Part shown: one piece after another, positions 42,624-48,676 of the stretch
How the letters are laid out: every line of letters begins with the position of its first letter
How positions within the stretch are numbered: position 1 is the stretch's first letter
Source: UMGS1696 sp964634795
GTDB lineage: Bacteria > Bacillota > Clostridia > Oscillospirales > CAG-272
Direction: 5' to 3'
Length of the DNA stretch: 48,676 bases
Assembly: GCA_964634795.1 (NCBI GenBank)
Contig: CAZWLL010000012.1
Span: forward strand, 1-48,676
Position numbers and translations under genes: made by a program
The notes under the pieces: generated by a model
The model's input: the letters and a program-made list of their open reading frames with translations, nothing else
The model's database searches: none
What the model was told of the DNA's origin: nothing

Positions 42624-43913
42624 ATGCTTTCGGCGCTGAAAAATTTTGGGGTGACATTCTTGATTTCCGCAATTCTATTCGGAATAATCGCATATTTTGC
42701 GACAGGACTTGTTACCAACACTGTCGGACAGATATTAGATGAAGAAGACAGTTCGCTCAACAACATTATAAATAATGAGGATGCCGCGTCTGCGGATGAA
42801 ACCGAACCCGATAACAGCGTTGTCGAAACGAACGAAAAGGTACCCGAGGGAGAAAGCTTCAACTTTCTTGTGGCTGTAAACGACTACAGACCGGACTTAT
42901 ATACAGATTATACTCCCGATATCAGTTATATGTACAATACAGACTGGACATCGATTTCTCCTACGGAAACAATAGGCTGCTTATCAACGGATTACAGAGA
43001 AATAAATCTTTCTACTATAGTGCTTGTTAGGATAGATAAAGAAAAGCGTGAATTTGTATACACATACTTTCCGTCTGACACAAGAGTGTATACCTCAAGC
43101 GGATATCATACACTTTCAGAGGTATATAACTTATACGGTATAGACAGAATATCCGAGTATGTATCGGCAATGACAGGCCTGGAAATCAAATATAATGTTC
43201 TCATAAACGGTTATGATCTTGATGAGATATACAGCTTACTCGGCAGTGTTTCGGTAAATATCGGAAGTGATATTTACACTGACGGAACATACAACACGAT
43301 GCAGTATGAAACCACAATAGAACATGTTGAAGCAGACGGATCTAAGTGGACAGAGCATAAGCCTAACACATATCTTATCGGAAAAGGAGATGTCGCTGTT
43401 ACCGAGGATAATCTATATACGCTTGTCTCGACAATGGAACACAGTGCATCCGAGCTTTCGCTGAAAGAAGCGTATTCGATTGAAATGCTGAGCAAGTATT
43501 TAAATTATCTCGCAGGTCTCGAGGAGAGCAAGCTGAAAATTGTTATGGCTCAGCTCATAATGAATGAATCGGAATGGGGCAACATCGAAGGACTTGAAAC
43601 AACGGCTCCCGAAACCGAAGCCCCCGAGACAGAGACTCAAAGTTACGAAACCGCTACTGCGGAAACCGAAGAAGAAGACAAGTCATCACGCTGGATACAG
43701 GATACATTTGAGCCTGAAGGCGCGATGGTGTCGACAAATTTCACACTCAATGATTTTGACTCAATATATGAAATGCTTTGTGCAGTAACATATTTTGAAA
43801 ATAAAACCGTGTCGTATCCTATGACATATTATGCGGCAGACGAAGATACAAGTGAGTATTTCGACGCGGACACAAACTCAGGCATATCACTTTTCATGGA
43901 TTACAGAAAATAA
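42624..43913 (+). CDS. Degenerate LytR-CpsA-Psr (LCP) family protein
   Basis: A 429-residue membrane-anchored extracellular protein: one N-terminal helix (FLISAILFGIIAYFATGLV), an acidic linker, then an LCP-like domain. Recognisable parts are NFLVAVNDYRPD, LSTIVLVRIDKEKREFVYTYFPSDTRV and YNVLINGYDLDEIYSLLGSVSVNIG. LCP enzymes attach polymers such as teichoic acids to peptidoglycan. The usual RSDT is replaced by NLST and PRDT by PSDT, and no RxR motif is evident, so activity is doubtful. A Thr/Glu repeat (TTAPETEAPETETQ) lies near residue 330. ATG 42624 has AAAGGAGG. Confidence 0.72.
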   Translation: MLSALKNFGVTFLISAILFGIIAYFATGLVTNTVGQILDEEDSSLNNIINNEDAASADETEPDNSVVETNEKVPEGESFNFLVAVNDYRPDLYTDYTPDISYMYNTDWTSISPTETIGCLSTDYREINLSTIVLVRIDKEKREFVYTYFPSDTRVYTSSGYHTLSEVYNLYGIDRISEYVSAMTGLEIKYNVLINGYDLDEIYSLLGSVSVNIGSDIYTDGTYNTMQYETTIEHVEADGSKWTEHKPNTYLIGKGDVAVTEDNLYTLVSTMEHSASELSLKEAYSIEMLSKYLNYLAGLEESKLKIVMAQLIMNESEWGNIEGLETTAPETEAPETETQSYETATAETEEEDKSSRWIQDTFEPEGAMVSTNFTLNDFDSIYEMLCAVTYFENKTVSYPMTYYAADEDTSEYFDADTNSGISLFMDYRK

Positions 43914-43949
43914 GAATCACCAGATTCAAGTATAAAGGATGGTATTATT

Positions 43950-45362
43950 ATGGCTCGCATGTCTAATGAAGCTAAAACAATGGATAAGATTGTCGCACTG
44001 TGCAAAAACAGAGGTTTTGTTTATGCAGGCAGTGAAATTTACGGTGGTCTTGCAAACACTTGGGACTACGGCCCTCTCGGAGCAGAGCTGAAAAACAACA
44101 TTAAAAAAGCATGGTGGAAGAAATTCGTTCAGCAGAATAAATATAATGTAGGCCTTGATGCCGCAATTCTCATGAATCCGCAGACATGGGTTGCATCGGG
44201 ACATTTGGGTGGTTTCTCAGATCCTTTGATGGACTGTAAGGAATGCAAGGAAAGATTCCGCGCTGATAAGATTATCGAGGACTGGGCATCTGAAAACAAT
44301 TTTGCTCTTCCTAAAGCAGTAGACGCATTCTCGCAGACTGAAATGAAGGAATTTATTGATGAACACAATATCCCCTGTCCTTCATGCGGAAAGCATAATT
44401 TTACCGATATACGCCAGTTTAACCTTATGTTTAAGACATTCCAGGGTGTAACAGAGGACGCTAAGAACACTGTATATCTTCGTCCCGAAACCGCACAGGG
44501 TATATTTGTAAACTTTGCTAATGTACAGAGAACCACAAGAAAGAAAGTTCCGTTCGGTATAGGACAAATCGGTAAATCATTCCGTAATGAAATAACTCCC
44601 GGTAACTTTATTTTCCGTGTTCGTGAATTCGAGCAGATGGAGCTTGAATTCTTCTGCAAGCCCGGTTCTGACCTTGATTGGTTCCAGTATTGGCGTTCAT
44701 TCTGCCGTGACTGGCTGCTTTCTCTCGGCATGACAGAGGAAAACCTCAGACTTCGTGACCATGATCCCGAAGAGCTTTGCTTCTACTCGAAGGCTACTAC
44801 AGACTTCGAATTCCTGTTCCCGTTCGGTTGGGGTGAGCTTTGGGGTGTAGCGGATCGTACTGATTACGACCTTACACAGCACCAGAACACATCGGGAAAA
44901 GATTTATCTTATTTCGATGCCGAAACAAACGAAAGATATATTCCGTATGTAATCGAGCCTTCTCTCGGTGTTGAGCGTTCATTCCTCGCATTCCTTTGCG
45001 ATGCTTACGATGAAGAGGTAATAGATGCCGAGAAGAACGACACAAGAGTTGTGCTTCACTTCCATCCCGCATTGGCTCCTATTAAGGCTGCCGTACTTCC
45101 TCTCTCAAAGAAGCTTTCAGACAAGGCTCAGGAGCTCTATGATGATCTTTCAAAGAAGTTTATGGTTGACTTTGATGATGCAGGTTCAATCGGTAAGAGA
45201 TACCGCAGAGAAGACGAAATAGGCACACCGTTCTGCATTACATACGATTTCGATTCCGTTGAAGACGGATGCGTAACCGTTCGTGACAGAGACACAATGG
45301 AACAGGTAAGAATGCCCATAGCGGATGTAGAGAAATATATTGAATCTAAACTCGAATTTTAA
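43950..45362 (+). CDS. glyS: Glycyl-tRNA synthetase, single-chain dimeric type
   Basis: A 470-residue class II synthetase of the alpha-2 type found in Firmicutes, archaea and eukaryotes, not the alpha2beta2 GlyQS type. Motifs: GGLANTWDYGPLG near residue 27, motif 2 FGIGQIGKSFRNEITPGNFIFRVREFEQME (written here only as family signature elements FRNEI and REFEQME), motif 3 PSLGVERSFLAFL and a C-terminal anticodon domain. Codon use is biased as in highly expressed genes. No T-box precedes it, unlike many Firmicute glyS genes. It is 36 nt behind the LCP-like gene. Confidence 0.96.
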   Translation: MARMSNEAKTMDKIVALCKNRGFVYAGSEIYGGLANTWDYGPLGAELKNNIKKAWWKKFVQQNKYNVGLDAAILMNPQTWVASGHLGGFSDPLMDCKECKERFRADKIIEDWASENNFALPKAVDAFSQTEMKEFIDEHNIPCPSCGKHNFTDIRQFNLMFKTFQGVTEDAKNTVYLRPETAQGIFVNFANVQRTTRKKVPFGIGQIGKSFRNEITPGNFIFRVREFEQMELEFFCKPGSDLDWFQYWRSFCRDWLLSLGMTEENLRLRDHDPEELCFYSKATTDFEFLFPFGWGELWGVADRTDYDLTQHQNTSGKDLSYFDAETNERYIPYVIEPSLGVERSFLAFLCDAYDEEVIDAEKNDTRVVLHFHPALAPIKAAVLPLSKKLSDKAQELYDDLSKKFMVDFDDAGSIGKRYRREDEIGTPFCITYDFDSVEDGCVTVRDRDTMEQVRMPIADVEKYIESKLEF

Positions 45363-45376
45363 GTTAGGAGTAGTAT

Positions 45377-46258
45377 ATGGTATTCGATCTTAATTCTAAC
45401 GAGGCCTCCGGCGTTGTACGCTCGTTCGGAGGAGAACTTATTTCATATAAAAACGATGGAATAGAATATGTATGGCAGGGACTTCCGGAGTATTGGAGCG
45501 GTCAGGCTCCGATATTATTCCCGGTTTGCTGCTCACCTAAAGACGGTAAAATGGCTCATAACGGTATCGAATATCCCATGGTAAAACACGGTATAGCAAG
45601 AAAACGTGAATTTGAGCCGATATACATTTCACGCAGCAAGGTAGTACTCGAACAGCGAGAAACAGAAGAAACATTAAAGATGTTCCCGTTCTGCTATTCG
45701 TTAAAGGTTGCACATGAAATCACCGATAAAGGCTTTTCTACGACATTCACTGTTAAGAATCTCGACAAAAGCGAAATGACATTCTGTATAGGCGGTCACC
45801 CGGGATTCTCATGCCCTCTTTCAAAGGATGACGGTTCTTTCGAAGATTACAGCTTGTATTTCGAGGATGCGTCTGGATGCACTGTATCACTTACAAAAGA
45901 CGGATACATGAACAAGGAACTGCCGAAGCTTGATATGCTGAAGGGAACAAACGAGCTTCCGCTTAAATATTCCGATTATGATAACGATGCTCTTATTATA
46001 GAGTATCTGCCTAAGAAGACGGTTAAACTCGTTTCAAGAATTTCAGGCAAGGGATTCAGCTTTAATTTTGAAGGATTCGATGCTCTCGGTATATGGACAC
46101 CTATAAAGAAAAACGCACCGTTTATTTGCCTTGAACCCTGGAACGGACTTCCGGCTGATGTAGACGAAACTACCGATGCGAAAAGTAAAAAATACGCGAA
46201 GACAATCGCTCCCGATGAAGAATACACAGTAGGTTACTCGATGGAGATAATCAAGTGA
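45377..46258 (+). CDS. Aldose 1-epimerase-like protein (LacX type)
   Basis: A 293-residue beta-sandwich protein of the galactose mutarotase superfamily. LFPVCCSPKDGKM, the His in YPMVKHGIARKREFEPI and GGHPGFSCPL match the active-site regions of LacX-type members; CLEPWNGLPADVDE near the C-terminus carries a probable catalytic Glu. It may interconvert sugar anomers, but the substrate is unknown. TTAGGAG precedes ATG 45377, 14 nt after glyS. It overlaps rsmA by 4 nt (GTGA). Confidence 0.88.
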   Translation: MVFDLNSNEASGVVRSFGGELISYKNDGIEYVWQGLPEYWSGQAPILFPVCCSPKDGKMAHNGIEYPMVKHGIARKREFEPIYISRSKVVLEQRETEETLKMFPFCYSLKVAHEITDKGFSTTFTVKNLDKSEMTFCIGGHPGFSCPLSKDDGSFEDYSLYFEDASGCTVSLTKDGYMNKELPKLDMLKGTNELPLKYSDYDNDALIIEYLPKKTVKLVSRISGKGFSFNFEGFDALGIWTPIKKNAPFICLEPWNGLPADVDETTDAKSKKYAKTIAPDEEYTVGYSMEIIK

Positions 46259-47175
46259 CTAATTTATGCAATCGGTCATACGTCAATGAACTGCTTGAAA
46301 AGTATTCTCTTTCACCGAAAAAAGCTTTCGGACAGAATTTTCTGATAAATTCGGATATTCCCATGAAAATAGCGAGCCTGTCGGCGGGATACGCATTGCG
46401 CGGAAAGCCATCGGCTGTACTCGAAATAGGCCCCGGTGTCGGTGCACTTACTCAGTACCTTTGCACGGAATACGATAAGGTAGTTGCGGTTGAGATAGAC
46501 CGAGGATTAATACCGCTGCTGGGTGAGGCTTTGTCGGAATTCGATAATGTAACCGTTGTCGAGGGCGACTTCATGAAGCTCGATTTACGAGAATTTATCG
46601 AGGAATATTTTTCGGACATCATCGATGCAGGCGGCAGTATAGGTGTGTGTGCGAACCTGCCGTACTACATAACAACACCTGTAATAATGAAGCTGCTCGA
46701 ATCGTTTCCCGATAGTGATAAGCTTCCATTTGTATCGATTGTCGTTATGGTTCAGCTTGAAGTTGCTCGCAGACTTGCCGCAAAAGCTGGAAGTGCCGAC
46801 TACGGCTCGATTTCGGCGTCTATTGCACTGAGAGCGAATGCGGAAAAGCTGCTTGATGTTTCCGCCGGCAACTTTCATCCTGTTCCGAAGGTAGCGTCCG
46901 CCGTTGTCGGAATTATTCCTCATGGCGGTATTACCGAGGTATATGGAGATGCACCCGATGATGTTGCGGCATTTACGCAGGACGTGACAGATGTAATATC
47001 ACTCGCGTTCGGTCAGCGCAGAAAAACTTTTCTGAATGCGGTATCGGGTAAATATCCGAAAGACAAAACACTTTCTGTACTGGAAGAGCTGAATATCAGA
47101 CCTGACATTCGCGGGGAAATGCTTTCGGCGGAAGACTTTTGCAAAATCACAGATAAGTTGAGACAGAAGCCGTAA
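46255..47175 (+). CDS. rsmA: 16S rRNA dimethyladenosine transferase RsmA (KsgA)
   Basis: A 306-residue SAM methyltransferase that dimethylates two adjacent adenines in helix 45 of 16S rRNA during small-subunit assembly. It has PKKAFGQNFLINSDIP, VLEIGPGVGALTQYL, the catalytic NLPYYITTPVIMKLL and LAFGQRRKTFLNAV. The start is GTG 46255, overlapping the stop of the upstream gene (GTGA), with GGAG 8 nt before it, so translation is coupled. Terminator at 47199-47247. Confidence 0.96.
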   Translation: MTNLCNRSYVNELLEKYSLSPKKAFGQNFLINSDIPMKIASLSAGYALRGKPSAVLEIGPGVGALTQYLCTEYDKVVAVEIDRGLIPLLGEALSEFDNVTVVEGDFMKLDLREFIEEYFSDIIDAGGSIGVCANLPYYITTPVIMKLLESFPDSDKLPFVSIVVMVQLEVARRLAAKAGSADYGSISASIALRANAEKLLDVSAGNFHPVPKVASAVVGIIPHGGITEVYGDAPDDVAAFTQDVTDVISLAFGQRRKTFLNAVSGKYPKDKTLSVLEELNIRPDIRGEMLSAEDFCKITDKLRQKP

Positions 47176-47198
47176 CATATAAGAATGATGTGAAATAA

Positions 47199-47247
47199 AA
47201 AAATCCTTTGAAGGACGATGCTTGTAATCAGCCGACAAAGGATTTTT
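47199..47247. terminator. Bidirectional terminator between rsmA and the serpin gene
   Basis: AAAAATCCTTTG pairs with CAAAGGATTTTT across a 25-nt loop. Convergent genes lie on both sides. Confidence 0.8.
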
Positions 47248-47282
47248 GTTTTGAGATTATATATGTACTGACTTAATATTTT

Positions 47283-48557
47283 TTATCCTAGATTTTCCAC
47301 TGTTCCCATGAACAATACCGCTCCGTCGGAATTTGTTATCATATAGAAGAAGGGTCTGTCAAGGTACAGTTCAAGTGTTTCGGGCATTAAAGAGGTTGTA
47401 GCAAAATTGAATTCGGTTACAGCAGCGGCTTTTGTACCGTGCTCGTTTGTAATAACCTTTGCTTTTTGAAGGACTTCACTTATGCAGATATTATTTTCAC
47501 CGTTTTGCTGAAGTCCGCCGAGCTCTGCGGAAGAGCTGAAAGCGTTTTCCAGTCCGAGTTCGATTAAGACATCGGTAAGTCCGATTGTGCTGTCATATTC
47601 GAATTTGGGAATGGAAACATCTACCTTATCCGAGCCGTTTTCAGCACTGTTCAGTATTTCTTTAACGTCAAGTGTTTTCACGAAATCACGTATGTCGTCG
47701 TTCGGAAGAACCGCCACAAAGGAATAACCGTCCTTGTAAGCCTTTGAAAAGCCTTGTCCGCCGTCAACTGTAAAATAGCTGTACTCAGTTGAGTACATAT
47801 ATTCTACATCGGATCTTGTGCCGTCATAATTGGTAAAGAAACCGTCGTTTATATCATACTCTTCATATTCATTTTCCCAAATTCCGTCGAAGAGAACCGT
47901 GTTCAAAAGCACCATGACAGACGTCGGGTCAAGACCGTCGAGAGCGTCGGTTATCATACCGTCGGTATTGTCACTAACCCATTTGTTGATTTCCGTTAAT
48001 GTTTTCGAATCATTAAAGGATTTGGACATAGCCTCGGCAGAATAATATCTGTGTGCGACATCGGCAAATGCGTCGGAGATTTCGAACAGCTCCTCATTTC
48101 CCCATACAGAGTTAGCGCACTTTACCGTTGATTCTTTTGTTTCGCCGAGAGCTTGAGTGAGGGTATACAAATAATTATTCATGGATGCAATATCACTCGC
48201 ACCGAGTACCGATTCAAACTGCTCAAGAGTTTCGCCGCCTGCGCCGTTTGCGCACAAAGAAAGCGCGTACATTACCGAAAGCGGGGAAAAGATAATGTTT
48301 CCGCTGTTGCTTTCGGATACCTTTGTATAAAGCTTTTCCGAGAAATTCGATAAGATATCAATAAAATTATCATCTATTGCTGTTTTTACAGGTTCTGCGG
48401 CGGAGATTTTCAGAATATTTTCTTTTCCCAAAGAGTTCACCTCTGTATTCGTGTATGTTTCATTACTGTCATCTTGAATTGAGTTTTCATCGATTGCAGA
48501 GTTACCGCACGAAGCAAGCATCAAAGCAGACAGAATCAAACACAATATTTTTTTCAT
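47283..48557 (-). CDS. Serpin-family protease inhibitor, lipoprotein
   Basis: A 424-residue serpin. A lipoprotein signal (MKKILCLILSALMLASC, Cys17 in an LASC lipobox) predicts anchoring on the outer membrane face of the cell. The serpin fold is shown by NIIFSPLSVMYALSLCANGAGGETLEQF, FDGIWENEYEEYDI and the C-terminal LYLDRPFFYMITNSDGAVLFMG. The reactive-centre hinge EHGTKAAAVTEF has the small residues needed for loop insertion, so it should be an inhibitory serpin. The scissile bond lies near NFATTSLMPE; P1 may be Thr or Ser but cannot be fixed by eye. GGGAGG precedes the ATG. Related gut Clostridia serpins inhibit host serine proteases. Confidence 0.93.
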   Translation of the reverse strand: MKKILCLILSALMLASCGNSAIDENSIQDDSNETYTNTEVNSLGKENILKISAAEPVKTAIDDNFIDILSNFSEKLYTKVSESNSGNIIFSPLSVMYALSLCANGAGGETLEQFESVLGASDIASMNNYLYTLTQALGETKESTVKCANSVWGNEELFEISDAFADVAHRYYSAEAMSKSFNDSKTLTEINKWVSDNTDGMITDALDGLDPTSVMVLLNTVLFDGIWENEYEEYDINDGFFTNYDGTRSDVEYMYSTEYSYFTVDGGQGFSKAYKDGYSFVAVLPNDDIRDFVKTLDVKEILNSAENGSDKVDVSIPKFEYDSTIGLTDVLIELGLENAFSSSAELGGLQQNGENNICISEVLQKAKVITNEHGTKAAAVTEFNFATTSLMPETLELYLDRPFFYMITNSDGAVLFMGTVENLG

Positions 48558-48585
48558 AATGCAAAGCCTCCCGTTATTCTATTTG

Positions 48586-48676
48586 TTATTTAGACGTGAA
48601 GCAGATGAGATTTGTTCCCCGAGTGGGTATATTCTTCATCACAATAGCAGCGGAAACCACCCCACTCTCGAGTTTA
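48586..48676 (-). other. Open frame at the right edge, possible gene end
   Basis: On the minus strand a frame is open from the window edge to a TAA at 48586-48588 (30 codons, ending NLICFTSK). It would be the 3' end of a gene directly upstream of the serpin. I do not recognise it, and a frame of this length arises by chance fairly often. Part of the region can also fold (GAGTGGG with CCCACTC). Confidence 0.2.

Noticed and set aside
43914..43949. T-box before glyS
   Set aside because: Firmicute glyS genes often have one, but only 36 nt separate it from the LCP-like gene and no T-box motif is present.
44129..44731. 200-codon minus-strand frame inside glyS
   Set aside because: Antisense to a strongly conserved, codon-biased synthetase gene; no ribosome site.
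1..48676. Mobile elements, CRISPR arrays, toxin-antitoxin or defence systems
   Set aside because: No transposase, integrase, terminal repeats, spaced repeats or defence-type genes were found; all recognised genes are chromosomal housekeeping or metabolic genes.

Overview
The window (about 48.7 kb) looks like chromosomal DNA of a strictly anaerobic, low-GC Gram-positive bacterium, most likely a Clostridia member of the Ruminococcaceae/Oscillospiraceae type. The evidence is consensus sigma-A promoters (TTGACA-17-TATAAT), AGGAGG ribosome sites, a T-box, a CIRCE/HrcA heat-shock operon, glycyl-radical pyruvate formate-lyase, a single-chain glycyl-tRNA synthetase and a lipoprotein serpin. Secreted serpins are known from gut Clostridia such as [Eubacterium] siraeum, but the genus cannot be fixed from this window. 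No insertion sequence, phage, CRISPR array, tRNA or rRNA is visible. Most of the sequence is core genome. Its interest lies in RNA-level regulation. Layout, left to right. 1-8.1 kb (minus strand): an acyl-CoA ligase behind a T-box with a probable Tyr specifier, hisS, radA, and an ABC ATPase with an FtsX-like permease. 8.4-14.9 kb (minus): a complete shikimate operon, DAHP synthase-aroB-aroA-aroC-aroE/aroK fusion-aroQ. It is preceded by a 22-codon leader ORF rich in Phe and Tyr and an intrinsic terminator, which looks like a ribosome-mediated attenuator. 15.1-19.4 kb (plus): recG and a GH36 alpha-galactosidase. 19.4-24.4 kb (minus): pflA-pflB behind a ZTP riboswitch, a DUF362 protein, and mntP behind a yybP-ykoY manganese riboswitch. 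24.5-28.8 kb (plus): an rRNA pseudouridine synthase, tex, and an MsmK/UgpC-type sugar ABC ATPase. 28.9-36.1 kb (plus): a wall-anchored secreted protein, then CIRCE-hrcA-grpE-dnaK-dnaJ-prmA. 36.2-41.2 kb (plus): an SGNH hydrolase and tilS-hpt-ftsH. 41.2-42.5 kb (minus): queH and a YgjP-like metallopeptidase. 42.6-47.2 kb (plus): a degenerate LCP-family protein, glyS, an aldose-epimerase-like protein and rsmA. 47.3-48.6 kb (minus): a lipoprotein serpin. How the parts work together: the shikimate operon carries the pathway from PEP plus erythrose-4-phosphate to chorismate. Its output appears to be sensed twice, by charged tRNA-Phe/Tyr through the leader peptide and probably allosterically through the N-terminal domain of the DAHP synthase. 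A T-box that appears to read tRNA-Tyr sits before an acyl/aryl-CoA ligase in the same window, suggesting (inference) that this enzyme belongs to aromatic amino-acid physiology. PFL makes formate for one-carbon metabolism, which fits control by a riboswitch that senses ZTP, the alarmone of 10-formyl-THF shortage. The two most worthwhile leads are the Phe/Tyr leader-peptide attenuator and the T-box-controlled acyl-CoA ligase.
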